Source: Tunturiibacter empetritectus
Lineage (GTDB): Bacteria > Acidobacteriota > Terriglobia > Terriglobales > Acidobacteriaceae
Direction of reading: 5' to 3'
Assembly: GCF_014201375.1 (NCBI RefSeq)
Contig: NZ_JACHDZ010000002.1
Span: 186,001-250,000, forward strand
DNA: 64,000 bases
Below, one piece after another: positions 19,218 to 28,053 of the stretch. The notes under the pieces are model-generated. The model was not told the origin of the DNA and made no database searches. It was given only the letters and a program-made list of their open reading frames with translations. The translations under genes and the position numbers were made by a program. Position 1 is the stretch's first letter. Each line of letters opens with the position of its first letter.

Positions 19218-20684
19218 TCACTGGCTCAGTACCCAGGTATCTTTGCTCCCGCCACCCTGCGACGAGTTCACCACTAACGACCCTTGATTCAGTGCCACCC
19301 GCGTCAATCCACCCGGAACGATCGTTACTTTATCGCCGTACAGCACATAAGGCCGTAGATCCACATGCCGGGGCTGCAACTCGTCCCCAATTAGACAAGG
19401 TGCTCGCGAAAATGAGATGGTCGGCTGCGCTATGTAGTTCCTCGGATCAGCCTCAATCTTCCGCGCAAACTCCTCTTGTTGTGCTTTGGTCGACTGCGGC
19501 CCTATCAGCATCCCATACCCGCCGCTCTCGCCTACCGCTTTCACCACCAGCTTGTCGAGATTCTGCAGCACATGTTGCCGTTCCTTAGGCTTGGTCAACA
19601 GATACGTTTCGACATTCTTCAGCACCGGATCTTCGCTCAAGTAATACTTGATGATCTCCGGCACGTACGCGTACAGCGCCTTGTCATCGGCCACGCCGGT
19701 ACCAAACGCATTGGCCAGCGTCACGTTTCCGGCGCGGTAAGCATTGAACAGACCCGCCACTCCGAGAATCGAATCTCCGCGAAACGCGAGCGGGTCGATG
19801 AAGTCATCATCCACGCGCCGGTAGATGACATCCACTCGCCGCAGCCCGATCGTGGTCCGCATGTACACGACGTTGTCATGCGTTACCAGATCGCGTCCCT
19901 CGACCAGTTCGATCCCCATCTGCCGCGCAAGATACGCATGTTCAAAGTAAGCCGAGTTGAACACTCCCGGCGACAACAGCACAATATTCGGTTCCGGTCG
20001 TCCCTCCGGCGCCAGTGAGCGCAACGTTCCCAATAGCAACTGTGTGTACTGTTCAATCGGCCGCACATTGTAGCTTCGAAACAACTGCGGAAAGATCCGC
20101 TTCATCACCCTGCGATTGGTCAGCATGTAACTGACTCCGCTAGGCACGCGCAGATTATCCTCGAGCACCACAAACTCCCCGTTCTCCAACCGAATCAGGT
20201 CCGTCCCGCAGACAGCAATGTAGACATTCCGCGGAACCTGCAATCCCATCATCTGCCGCCGGTATTGTTTGCAGCTATAGACGACCTCACGCGGGACTAT
20301 CCCGTCATCGAGAATTCGCCCCTCGTTATAGATGTCCTTCAGAAAAAGGTTTAGTGCCGTAATTCGCTGCGTCAGCCCGTGCTCCACTGTTGCCCACTCG
20401 CTCGCAGTGATAATCCGCGGAATCAGGTCATACGGAAAGATCTTCTCGGTCCCCTCTTCGCGCCCGTACACCGTAAACGTAATGCCCTGGTTCAGGAAAC
20501 TAAGGTCGGCTGCCTGTTTTCTTCGTTGCAGCTCTTCCGAAGGCAGCGCCGAAAAATGCTCCAACAGCGGTTCGCAGTGTCTATGCAGATCGCCGAGGCC
20601 CGTGAACATCTCGTCATAGGCATGGTCCAGCAGATAGTTTTTCAGGGACGCATGCTCGAACTGGGATGACTGGGTTGGATGCAT
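19218..20684 (-). CDS. Circularly permuted type 2 ATP-grasp protein
   Basis: 488 residues from the ATG at 20684. It has the family segments [50 protein letters not shown]-type blocks (seen here in pieces) and [16 protein letters not shown] near the end. ATP-grasp enzymes form acyl-phosphate intermediates and join carboxyl to amino groups, so this one is a predicted peptide or amide ligase. First gene of the leftward four-gene operon, divergent from typA. An ATG 12 codons upstream (20720) lies over a possible TATACT promoter box and is less likely. Confidence 0.92.
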   Translation of the reverse strand: MHPTQSSQFEHASLKNYLLDHAYDEMFTGLGDLHRHCEPLLEHFSALPSEELQRRKQAADLSFLNQGITFTVYGREEGTEKIFPYDLIPRIITASEWATVEHGLTQRITALNLFLKDIYNEGRILDDGIVPREVVYSCKQYRRQMMGLQVPRNVYIAVCGTDLIRLENGEFVVLEDNLRVPSGVSYMLTNRRVMKRIFPQLFRSYNVRPIEQYTQLLLGTLRSLAPEGRPEPNIVLLSPGVFNSAYFEHAYLARQMGIELVEGRDLVTHDNVVYMRTTIGLRRVDVIYRRVDDDFIDPLAFRGDSILGVAGLFNAYRAGNVTLANAFGTGVADDKALYAYVPEIIKYYLSEDPVLKNVETYLLTKPKERQHVLQNLDKLVVKAVGESGGYGMLIGPQSTKAQQEEFARKIEADPRNYIAQPTISFSRAPCLIGDELQPRHVDLRPYVLYGDKVTIVPGGLTRVALNQGSLVVNSSQGGGSKDTWVLSQ

Positions 20685-21081
20685 TGGGAGCCTTGAGTAT
20701 AGCGGTACATCCCCGAGCATCCAAACCCAATCTCACGCGCACTGTAAGTCCAAAAAAGAAAATGATTGCCACGAAGGGCAACCCTTCTTCATGAGAACCG
20801 GCGAATTGTATTAATTTCGATAACCATCTGTGATAACCATTTGACCGATGAGAACAAAGACAGAAAGGGGGCAGGTCTTCTCCAAATGTTTAGGATTCGT
20901 CCACTTATTGCTTCGCGCTCCAGTGACGTCGAATCAAGGGTTTACGCGCTGCCATTCACTGTATCTTCTTGCCATTCCGCAGATTTTGAAGGCCAACTAG
21001 TGCTGAACTAGGCTAAACTAGTAAAGACGCGCACTTTCCGTAAAATACCACTTCTAAGCGCCCAGACAGGACACAAACGCA
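20685..21081. promoter_or_regulatory. Divergent control region between the ATP-grasp operon and typA
   Basis: About 400 bases without a gene. It contains TATACT on the - strand next to the ATP-grasp start (20698-20703), an inverted repeat GAAGGG-CAA-CCCTTC at 20772-20786, a direct repeat GATAACCAT at 20819 and 20832, and three AACTAG direct repeats at 20995, 21006 and 21016. The last are 10-11 bases apart, about one helical turn, and lie just before TAAAAT (21041-21046), a possible typA -10 box. Confidence 0.4.
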
Positions 21082-22914
21082 GTGAGCAACTCAACAGCAG
21101 TAGCCGTTAAGCCTATCTTCAACATCGCCATTATCGCCCACGTCGATCATGGCAAGACCACTCTGGTCGATGCCATGCTTCGCCAGTCCGGCACCTTTCG
21201 ATCCAACGAAGCCGTCACCGACCGCGTCATGGACTCGAACGATCTTGAAAAAGAGCGCGGCATCACGATTCTTGCTAAGAACACCGCTCTCTACTATCAC
21301 GACAACAAGATCAACATCGTCGATACTCCAGGCCATGCCGACTTCGGCGGGGAAGTAGAGCGCGCCCTCAAGATGGTTGACGGCGTAGTTCTCCTCGTAG
21401 ATGCCTCGGAAGGCCCGCTGCCGCAGACTCGCTACGTCCTTTCGAAGGCCCTCGAAGCTGGCCTCACGCCCATGGTTGTCATCAACAAGATCGACCGCCC
21501 TGACGCGCGCCCTCAGGAGGTTCTGAACGAAGTCTACGACCTCTTCATCGACCTCGACGCAGATGAGTCCGTGCTCGACTTCCCAGTGCTCTACACCAAC
21601 GGAAAGCTCGGCACCGCGACGAACGATCTCGCGACCCCCGGCACGGACCTCCAGCCCCTCTTCGAGCAGATCGTCCAGACCATTCCTGTCTCCAAGGGCG
21701 ATCCCGAAGGCACCCTCCAGATCCTTGTCACCAACCTCGACTACTCCGACTACCTTGGTCGTCTCGCCATCGGCCGCGTCTTCAACGGCACTATGCGCAC
21801 CGGCCAGGAGTACAACGTCGCCAAGATCGACGGCACCTTCACCAAGCACAAGATCACCAAGCTCTTCAGCTTCTCTGGACTCAAGCGCACTGACATTGAA
21901 GAGACACAAGTAGGCGACATCGTGGCCATCGCCGGCATCCCCGGCATCTTTATCGGAGAGAGCTTCTGCGACATCGAGAATCCGCAGCCTCTTCCCCAGA
22001 TCACCATCGATGAGCCTACGATTGCTATTCAGTTCAACGTCAACAACTCTCCATTCGCTGGCCGCGAAGGCAAGTTTGTCACCTCGCGAAACCTCCGCGA
22101 TCGCCTGGACAAAGAACTCCTTACCAATGTCTCGCTCAAGATGCAGGACACCGGTTCGCCGGACTCCTTCAAGGTGCTGGGCCGCGGTGAACTTCAACTC
22201 GGCATCCTCATTGAGATGATGCGTCGCGAAGGCTTCGAGCTTATGGCGAGCCGCCCCGAGATCGTGACCAAGCGGATCGACGATCAGCTTATGGAGCCGG
22301 TCGAGCATCTCTCGATTGATGTTCCGGAAAACTTCGTCGGCACGGTGATTGAGCGTCTTGGGCCTAGAAAAGGCGAGATGGTCAAGATGATCAATCACGG
22401 CTCAGGCCGCGTCCGTATGGAGTTTCGCATCCCCTCGCGTGGGCTAATTGGCCTGCGTTCTGAGATGCTTACCGAGACGCGCGGAACGATCATCATGAAC
22501 TCGATTCTTGATGGGTATATCGCTTATCAAGGGGAGATTCCGCAGCGCCTGTCGGGTGCTTTGATCTCGGATCGTCAGGGAACTACGACTGCTTATGCGC
22601 TTGAGGGCCTGCAGGACCGCGGGGTTCTGTTTGTTTCCGATAGCGTGGAAGTGTATGAAGGCATGGTAGTTGGCGAGCATTCGCGAGATAACGATCTGGA
22701 CGTCAACTGTGTTCGCGAGAAGAAGCTCTCCAATATGCGTGCTTCAGGCTCGGATGATGCGGTGCGGCTGGTTCCTTACAAGCAGTTGACTCTGGAGCAG
22801 TGTATTGAGTTCATTGCGGATGATGAGCTGGTTGAGGTTACGCCTAAGTCGTTGCGTATGAGGAAGAAGGTGCTTCAGGCGAACCGTCGTCCCCGCAAGG
22901 GCGGCACCGAGTAA
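21082..22914 (+). CDS. typA: Translational GTPase TypA/BipA
   Basis: 610 residues, standard length, GTG start. The GTPase domain has [15 protein letters not shown] (P-loop), [20 protein letters not shown] and VINKIDR. The EF-G-like domains III and V and the TypA-specific C-terminal domain ([16 protein letters not shown]) follow. TypA binds the ribosome and helps 50S assembly and stress or cold adaptation. Base composition changes along the gene: the first two thirds are C-rich on the coding strand, the last third G/T-rich. A terminator follows at 22938. Confidence 0.97.
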   Translation: MSNSTAVAVKPIFNIAIIAHVDHGKTTLVDAMLRQSGTFRSNEAVTDRVMDSNDLEKERGITILAKNTALYYHDNKINIVDTPGHADFGGEVERALKMVDGVVLLVDASEGPLPQTRYVLSKALEAGLTPMVVINKIDRPDARPQEVLNEVYDLFIDLDADESVLDFPVLYTNGKLGTATNDLATPGTDLQPLFEQIVQTIPVSKGDPEGTLQILVTNLDYSDYLGRLAIGRVFNGTMRTGQEYNVAKIDGTFTKHKITKLFSFSGLKRTDIEETQVGDIVAIAGIPGIFIGESFCDIENPQPLPQITIDEPTIAIQFNVNNSPFAGREGKFVTSRNLRDRLDKELLTNVSLKMQDTGSPDSFKVLGRGELQLGILIEMMRREGFELMASRPEIVTKRIDDQLMEPVEHLSIDVPENFVGTVIERLGPRKGEMVKMINHGSGRVRMEFRIPSRGLIGLRSEMLTETRGTIIMNSILDGYIAYQGEIPQRLSGALISDRQGTTTAYALEGLQDRGVLFVSDSVEVYEGMVVGEHSRDNDLDVNCVREKKLSNMRASGSDDAVRLVPYKQLTLEQCIEFIADDELVEVTPKSLRMRKKVLQANRRPRKGGTE

Positions 22915-22937
22915 CAATCTGCAAAAGTGGTTTTTCG

Positions 22938-22975
22938 ACGGCCGGACCCTTTGAGGTTCGGCCGTAGTTTTTTGT
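22938..22975 (+). terminator. Terminator after typA
   Basis: ACGGCCGGACC pairs with GGTTCGGCCGT (one G-T pair) around a CTTTGA loop, followed by AGTTTTTT. Confidence 0.9.
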
Positions 22976-22980
22976 GGGAG

Positions 22981-23140
22981 GGAGAAAAAAGTTATTTGTG
23001 GTTGGGATGTGGTTTTTGCAGGGGTTTTTGCGAAAAACTGGTGTTTGAGCGGGGTTTTTTTGTGGTGAGAACGTGGTGTTTTGCGTGGTGGACGTGGAGT
23101 TTAAACATCCACTTTTTTGGCTCCTGAAAAAGTGACACGA
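22981..23140. repeat. GT-rich dispersed repeat, copy 1
   Basis: A G/T-biased stretch with reiterated GTGGT and TTTTTG words between typA and the ClC gene stop. Cores such as GGTGAGA-CGTGGTG (from 23064) and CGTGGTGTTTTG recur in the same orientation near 55941-55982. No gene is supported here. Confidence 0.55.
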
Positions 23141-23178
23141 TTTTGAATTTTATTTTCTGACTTGAGGGTTGGCGGGAA

Positions 23179-24795
23179 TTAGTTGTGGCCGCTTTGTTCG
23201 GGGGGGACGTAGCTGAAGAGGCGCAGGCGCTCGCTTTCGCGTTCGAGGGAGCGTTCTCGGCCTCGCAGGAGATCCCTGAGCGAGATTTGGCCGCAGATCT
23301 GCCTGGTCGTCCGGTCTACGACCGGCAAGGTCTCCAGACCCTCGGTCGCCATCAGCTCTGCGGCTCCGCGGGTGGTCGAGTCGGCGTAGGAGTAAGAGGC
23401 TGGGAGCGGTGCGGTTGGGGCTCCTTCGGCAAGGGGCGACATGACCTCGCGGACGAGGATGAGCTCAAGCGGATCGACGCCGTACTCCCGGGTCAGGTGG
23501 TAGCCTCGGCGGCTGAGCTTTTCGGTCAGAATCGATCGAGGCATGATGAGGGCGGTGATGAGGTAGGAGGCGATGCAGGCCGCGGCGAGCGGGAGCAGGG
23601 CGGGGAGACAGTGAGTGACCTCAAGGCTGAACAGGATGGCGGTGAGAGGAACGCCGAGCGATCCTGCGAGCATCGCTCCCATACCGATCAGGGCCCAGAG
23701 CGCCTGAGTTTCGGCAGGGGCATGAGCCAGGTGCCCGGCCAGTGCGCCCACTGCTCCGCCGATCATGAGCAGGGGAGCGAGCACGCCGCCGGAGGTTCCC
23801 GAACCCAGAGAGAAGGCCCACATGAGCGACTTTGCGAGCAGGATTCCTACGATGAGACCAATTGAGGGAGTACCGTGAAGCAGTTCGGCTATGTTGTCGT
23901 ACCCGACTCCAAGGCCCCGGGGGAAGAAGAGGCCGCCGACTCCAATTCCAATGCCGCCGATTGCCGGCCACCACATCCAGTGGAGATGCAGGTGCTCGAA
24001 TAGATCCTCGAAGGCATACATCATGCGGCTCATGCCTGCCGCAACGAGGCCGATGAGAGCGCCCAGGAGGAGAGCGCCGATGACGAAGGACGCGCCATGA
24101 GCTCCGGTGATGGCCGGCATGGGAAAGATGGGCCCTGCACCGAGCCAATAGACTCGCAGGAGAGCCGCGGTGACGCTGGCAATGGCTACGGGGACCAGGC
24201 TTCGTGGGCGCCATTCGAAGAGCAGGAGCTCGACGGCGAGCAGAATGGCCGCCACCGGCGTGGCAAAGGTTGCCGACATACCCGCTGCCGCTCCGGCGAC
24301 GAGGAGTGTGGTTCTCTCTGCATCGGTGACATGCATCCATTGTCCGATGAGCGATCCTACGGCTCCGCCGGTCATGATGATGGGGCCTTCGGCTCCGAAC
24401 GGACCGCCTGAGCCGATTGCAATGGCTGCGGAGATGGGTTTCAGAAGGGCGATCTTTGGAGCAACTTTAGCGCGATGAAGGAGGATCGCTTCAATCGCCT
24501 CCGGGATGCCGTGCCCGCGAATCTTGTCTGAACCGAAGCGCGCCATGAGGCCAACAAGCAGGCCACCCACGACGGGCACCACCACCATCCAGTGTCCCAG
24601 GGGGCTTCCGGCGGGAGAGACCGGGGCTAGGCTGAAGCGGTGGTAGTAAAAGATGTTTGTCGAGAGTGCGATAGCGCGCAGGAGAAGAACGGCGAGCAGG
24701 GTGGCGCATATGCCGATGCCGATGGAGACGCCGGAGAGCAGCCAGACCCTTTTATCAACTGTGAAATCCCTGAGAATGGATGGTTCTGACTTCAA
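23179..24795 (-). CDS. ClC-family chloride channel/transporter with CBS domains
   Basis: 538 residues from a TTG at 24795 preceded by AAGGGAAG. About ten to twelve membrane helices form the ClC core. The ion-path motifs are GHGIPEA (in place of the usual GSGIP), GAEGPII with the gating Glu, and SGTSGGVLAP (in place of GGIFAP). The C-terminal 110 residues form a CBS pair region starting VREVMSPL and containing GLETLPVVDR, likely a nucleotide-sensing regulatory part. With the Ser of GSGIP changed to His, ion selectivity may differ from chloride. The gene lies 56 bases downstream of marR and may be co-transcribed with it. Confidence 0.92.
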   Translation of the reverse strand: MKSEPSILRDFTVDKRVWLLSGVSIGIGICATLLAVLLLRAIALSTNIFYYHRFSLAPVSPAGSPLGHWMVVVPVVGGLLVGLMARFGSDKIRGHGIPEAIEAILLHRAKVAPKIALLKPISAAIAIGSGGPFGAEGPIIMTGGAVGSLIGQWMHVTDAERTTLLVAGAAAGMSATFATPVAAILLAVELLLFEWRPRSLVPVAIASVTAALLRVYWLGAGPIFPMPAITGAHGASFVIGALLLGALIGLVAAGMSRMMYAFEDLFEHLHLHWMWWPAIGGIGIGVGGLFFPRGLGVGYDNIAELLHGTPSIGLIVGILLAKSLMWAFSLGSGTSGGVLAPLLMIGGAVGALAGHLAHAPAETQALWALIGMGAMLAGSLGVPLTAILFSLEVTHCLPALLPLAAACIASYLITALIMPRSILTEKLSRRGYHLTREYGVDPLELILVREVMSPLAEGAPTAPLPASYSYADSTTRGAAELMATEGLETLPVVDRTTRQICGQISLRDLLRGRERSLERESERLRLFSYVPPEQSGHN

Positions 24796-24851
24796 GTTTG
24801 TCTTCCCTTATCTGAGTGGTGTTTCGATGTTGTGTCCCGATCGCGAGGCGA

Positions 24852-25277
24852 TCACTTTGAGTTGCGTATGCGCGTGAGGGCCTGGATGAGACTGGGGGCC
24901 AGCTCGCGCAGCTGTTGAGCATGGGCCTCGGAGAGCTGGCGGAGCGCATGATGACCCTGCGCGGTGAGCTCGAGCACCACGCACCGGCGATCGTTTTGGT
25001 CGTGGGTTCTCCGTACCAGACCGGCCAGCTCGGAGCGTTTGCTGAGCTCTACTACGGTGTGGTGTCGCAGGCCCATCACGTCGGCGATGTGGGAGATGGT
25101 GACGAGGGTGTCGTCCGGAGCGCCGGCAATCTGCAACATAAGCTGGTGCTGCTGCGGCTGGAGGCCGGCTGCGGTGGCGGCCTGCTCGCTGAATTGCAGG
25201 AACCGGCGAATCTCAGATCGAAATTTGGCCAGCAGCTGAATCTCGTTGCGATCGGTTTTTCTGGACGGGGGCTTCAC
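24852..25277 (-). CDS. MarR family transcriptional regulator
   Basis: About 141 residues if the GTG at 25277 is used. A longer frame to 25370 runs into repeat DNA and its first 30 residues match the repeat-derived translation, so they are not protein. The winged helix is seen in LVTISHIADVMGLRHHTVVELSKRSELAGLVRR and the wing in DQNDRRCVVLELT. MarR proteins are dimeric repressors released by small ligands. A perfect inverted repeat TATCGT-AAC-ACGATA lies nine bases upstream of the start, suggesting autoregulation. The neighbouring ClC gene may be a target. Confidence 0.88.
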   Translation of the reverse strand: MKPPSRKTDRNEIQLLAKFRSEIRRFLQFSEQAATAAGLQPQQHQLMLQIAGAPDDTLVTISHIADVMGLRHHTVVELSKRSELAGLVRRTHDQNDRRCVVLELTAQGHHALRQLSEAHAQQLRELAPSLIQALTRIRNSK

Positions 25278-25285
25278 TCTAAGAG

Positions 25286-25300
25286 TATCGTAACACGATA
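25286..25300. promoter_or_regulatory. Perfect palindrome upstream of marR, candidate MarR operator
   Basis: TATCGT-AAC-ACGATA, two six-base arms around a three-base spacer, located nine bases before the likely marR start. The size and place fit a MarR dimer site. Confidence 0.5.
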
Positions 25301-25312
25301 TGATCTCCAGTT

Positions 25313-25483
25313 GGCAGTCGTGGAGGCAAAGGCGAAATACGGGGATCTTGACGGATACCGCAGAACGCATCGGTTCGCTGCAACTGAGAGATGTGGCCGC
25401 AACCCACTGCGTCGCGTGCGCGACTTCGGTCGAGATGACGCGTTCTGGGGGCTTGAATCTGAGGGGGGCTTAAACGGGAAGGG
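25313..25483. repeat. About 170-bp direct repeat, first copy
   Basis: Begins GGCAGTCGTGGAGGCAAAGG and ends near TTAAACGGGAAGGG. It matches 25694-25863 in the same orientation at roughly 85-90% identity by eye, including GGCGAAATA, CTTGACGGATACCGCAGAA and CAACTGAGAGATGTGGCC. Confidence 0.85.
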
Positions 25484-25534
25484 ATAACGCTGGGTTCTAC
25501 CTTCCGGGTCCGCGATGTATCTGAGAGGTGTCAG

Positions 25535-25645
25535 ATGATGAACATCTACGTGCTTGTCTTTTTCCTGTTGCCGTTTGTTGCAATGATCGCCGCTTTGGTG
25601 GTTTTGGCACGGGAGAGATGGGTTCGCTCTCATCAACGCCACTAA
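25535..25645 (+). CDS. Possible 36-aa single-pass membrane protein
   Basis: A short frame with GAGAGG six bases before a double ATG. The product begins MMNIYVLVFFLLPFVAMIAA, continues with a hydrophobic LVVL and ends with a basic tail (ARERWVRSHQRH). The pattern of one membrane helix followed by a positively charged cytoplasmic end is typical of small bacterial membrane proteins. It lies exactly between the two copies of the 170-bp repeat. No homologue is known to me; coding status is not proven. Confidence 0.4.
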   Translation: MMNIYVLVFFLLPFVAMIAALVVLARERWVRSHQRH

Positions 25646-25693
25646 CGCCAATCCGGATTGCGATAGGGATTCGCAGTTTTGTTTCGGGCTCTG

Positions 25694-25863
25694 GTGGGCA
25701 GTCGTTGAGGCAAAGGCGAAATATGGGGGTCTTGACGGATACCGCAGAATGCATCGGTTCGCTACAACTGAGAGATGTGGCCTCAATCCACTGCGTCGCG
25801 CGATGAAACTGCGCGACTCCGGTCGAGATGACGCTTCCTTGGGGTGGGCTTAGACGGGAAGGG
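25694..25863. repeat. About 170-bp direct repeat, second copy
   Basis: Same orientation as the copy at 25313, with a short indel (GATGAAACTGCGC inserted) near its right end. Together the two copies flank 210 bases holding the possible 36-aa gene. The remaining sequence to 26054 contains no further gene that I can support. Confidence 0.85.
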
Positions 25864-26054
25864 CTTCGCCGGTTTAGTAATCACCATAAAGTTGTAGTGC
25901 AGTTACTAGTGGGTGACTGCATAGTTGGACGTGTCTTCTGTCGCATGGGAAAGATCAGCACCTGAGAATAAGCCGCACTGTACCTGGTACGAGGCTCTCA
26001 AGGCCAGCCTCGCTGAAGCGAAGTTCATGAAGCCAGTCAAGAGAGGGCGTGATT

Positions 26055-27116
26055 ATGTTTCAGAGATATCGAACTGTATTCGGCACAACTTTGGGTCTCA
26101 TTTTTTTATGTGCGACTCCCGTTTTAGCGAATCACGTAGACACGGCCAACGCTACGGTTACCTGCAATGCCTATAGTTTTTCGGTAGCGGCTTCGGAGTT
26201 GTCGCCGGGAACGAAGTATGAGATCAGTTACGCGATCGAAACCTCGCCCTACTCCGGCGCTCCAATTACCGGCACTATTCCGTTAACTGCGTCTTCGACT
26301 AAAACCTTCGAGGCGACTATTTGGGGTTCGTTTCCGGCTTTGATCGGTAGTTTCAACTTCACCGGCACTGCGAGCCTGGTGGGGCATAATACGGTCCCGA
26401 TCCTGTTTTCTCCGACGAGCCTCTCCTGCGGAGCTCCTCCGCCGCCGCCTAACTCAGGCAAGGGAATCGACACGGTGAGCTTTAATGGAAACCGGCTCTT
26501 ACCGGGCGATTCGGTGTGGTTCAACGCGAACTTCACAGTGAAGAACATCCCCAGCACTGGGGGCGTCATTACCTTTACCAATTCCAGAATTGTCGACGTC
26601 GAGACTGGGGAGCTCTTTACGAGTTCGGCTCCGAATGCTCAGATAACCTTCTCGCCGACCGCGACCTGCAGTTCGACGACGTTCAGTACGATGACCAATA
26701 CCTGGATCACTACGATTCCGCTCAAGGGAGACGATGAGATCTTTCTTACCGGAGTGGCGATTCCAGTGCCGTCGGGCGGGGTTCCTGGTGGGATTAACGT
26801 CACGTGGAGCGGAACGTTCAATACTACGGGAGCTCCTGGAATGTCGATCGATTGGAAGTGGGGCGCAGCGGTTTATACGAGCATCGCTACCGATTCGAAT
26901 CTTCTTGAAGTCAAGGCTGGGCACCACACGGCATGCCGGCAGAACAACGGGGACCATGCCGGAACTCCTGAGGGTGTCAATAACAGGAATCAAGATTGGA
27001 AGCACTTTGCAATCGACGGCGCTACAGGGGGCGGAGGTACAAATTCGACGGGCTCCTGGAGTGGTACGGATAACGTTACTCCTACAGCCGTGGTTGGGCC
27101 TGGGCCGAAGGGGTAG
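26055..27116 (+). CDS. Exported protein of unknown function
   Basis: About 353 residues from the ATG at 26055, seven bases after GAGAGGG (a GTG at 26049 is too close to it). A Sec signal peptide ends near ATPVLA-NHVDT. The N-terminal half (to about residue 130) is beta-rich, then a Pro-rich linker (GAPPPPPNSG) leads to a second beta-rich part with VSFNGNRLLPGDSVWFNANF. The C-terminal 60 residues are Gly/Asn/Ser rich and end in VGPGPKG, much like the VGPKG end of the small protein at 11466. No catalytic motif or anchor is visible, so it is probably secreted or periplasmic. Family unrecognised. Confidence 0.7.
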   Translation: MFQRYRTVFGTTLGLIFLCATPVLANHVDTANATVTCNAYSFSVAASELSPGTKYEISYAIETSPYSGAPITGTIPLTASSTKTFEATIWGSFPALIGSFNFTGTASLVGHNTVPILFSPTSLSCGAPPPPPNSGKGIDTVSFNGNRLLPGDSVWFNANFTVKNIPSTGGVITFTNSRIVDVETGELFTSSAPNAQITFSPTATCSSTTFSTMTNTWITTIPLKGDDEIFLTGVAIPVPSGGVPGGINVTWSGTFNTTGAPGMSIDWKWGAAVYTSIATDSNLLEVKAGHHTACRQNNGDHAGTPEGVNNRNQDWKHFAIDGATGGGGTNSTGSWSGTDNVTPTAVVGPGPKG

Positions 27117-27117
27117 A

Positions 27118-27232
27118 GTCCTGCTGGACGGGCCTCCTGCGCGGAGGGCGGTCACTTCGTGACTTGTATACCTTGTCTCGGCTCGACCGGCTTTCGCTGT
27201 CCTCCCGTTGGTCGGGAGGAGGCGAAGGCTGG
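27118..27232. repeat. Dispersed palindromic repeat, copy B
   Basis: Contains GTCCTGC, GGGCCTCCTGCGC, CACTTCGTGA, GTATACC and CCTCCCGTTGGTCG in the same order as the left arm of copy A. The right end folds back as a shorter hairpin (CCTCCC/GGGAGG). It fills the gap between two convergent genes and could also stop transcription from both. Confidence 0.8.
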
Positions 27233-27237
27233 CTCGA

Positions 27238-27855
27238 TTATTTGTAGCTCTTTGCGGTGGCGAAGCGCTTGTTGATCTCGTCCCAGTTGACGGTGTTCCA
27301 CCAGGCTGCGAGATAGTCGGGGCGCTTGTTCTGATATTTGAGGTAGTAGGCGTGCTCCCAGACATCGTTGCCGAGGATGGGGTAGTGGCCCTGGGAGATG
27401 GGGTTGTCCTGGTTGGCGGTGGTGACGATCTTGAGCTTGCCGCCCTCGAAGGTGAGCCAGCCCCAGCCGGAGCCGAACTGCTTGGCGGTGGTCTCGTTGA
27501 ACTGCTTCTTGAAGTCCTCGAAGGAGCCGAAGTCGGCTTTGATCTGTGCGGCGATCTCGCCGGAGGGTTCTCCGCCGCCCTTGGGCTTCATGATCTGCCA
27601 GAACATGGTGTGGTTGACGTGGCCGCCGCCGTTGTTCTGGACGACCTTGCGAACGTCCTCGGGGATGCTGGCGAGGTCCTTGAGGAGTTCTTCGGGGGAC
27701 TTCTTGCCGATCTCGGGGTGCTTTTCTACCGCGCCATTCAGATTGGTGACGTAGGTCTGGTGGTGCTTGTCGTGGTGGAGCTTCATCGTGGCTTCGTCGA
27801 TGGAGGGCTCGAGCGCCGCGTAATCGTAGGGCAAAGGTGGTAGTTCGTAGGCCAC
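27238..27855 (-). CDS. sodA: Superoxide dismutase, manganese type
   Basis: 205 residues. The Fe/Mn SOD ligands are His27, His82, Asp164 and His168 ([10 protein letters not shown]). The residues [11 protein letters not shown] and Gln149 (ANQDNP) match the manganese rather than the iron form. The enzyme converts superoxide to oxygen and hydrogen peroxide. There is no signal peptide, so it is cytoplasmic. It stands alone, with its stop next to repeat copy B and about 200 bases of divergent upstream sequence facing the GH15 gene. Confidence 0.96.
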   Translation of the reverse strand: MAYELPPLPYDYAALEPSIDEATMKLHHDKHHQTYVTNLNGAVEKHPEIGKKSPEELLKDLASIPEDVRKVVQNNGGGHVNHTMFWQIMKPKGGGEPSGEIAAQIKADFGSFEDFKKQFNETTAKQFGSGWGWLTFEGGKLKIVTTANQDNPISQGHYPILGNDVWEHAYYLKYQNKRPDYLAAWWNTVNWDEINKRFATAKSYK

Positions 27856-28053
27856 AGTAGTTCTCCTGTCGTCGTTCGTTTTGTCAGTCAGGAGGATCCT
27901 GACCGCCTGAGTGAGTTCGATGCTGTCCGGGGGGTGCGCGATGCACTCTGGGAGTCGGTCTAACCCTAAGAATCATAATCTACCTAACGGATTCATCGCT
28001 CTTTGACGGAGGGATGTAACCGACTTTCGAGTTTTGCGCTCTAATAGGTAACA

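Noticed and set aside
25274-25786. 170-codon open frame on the - strand across the direct repeats
   Set aside because: It translates both repeat copies into the same HLSV-type phrase; the frame follows from the repeat and has no ribosome binding site.
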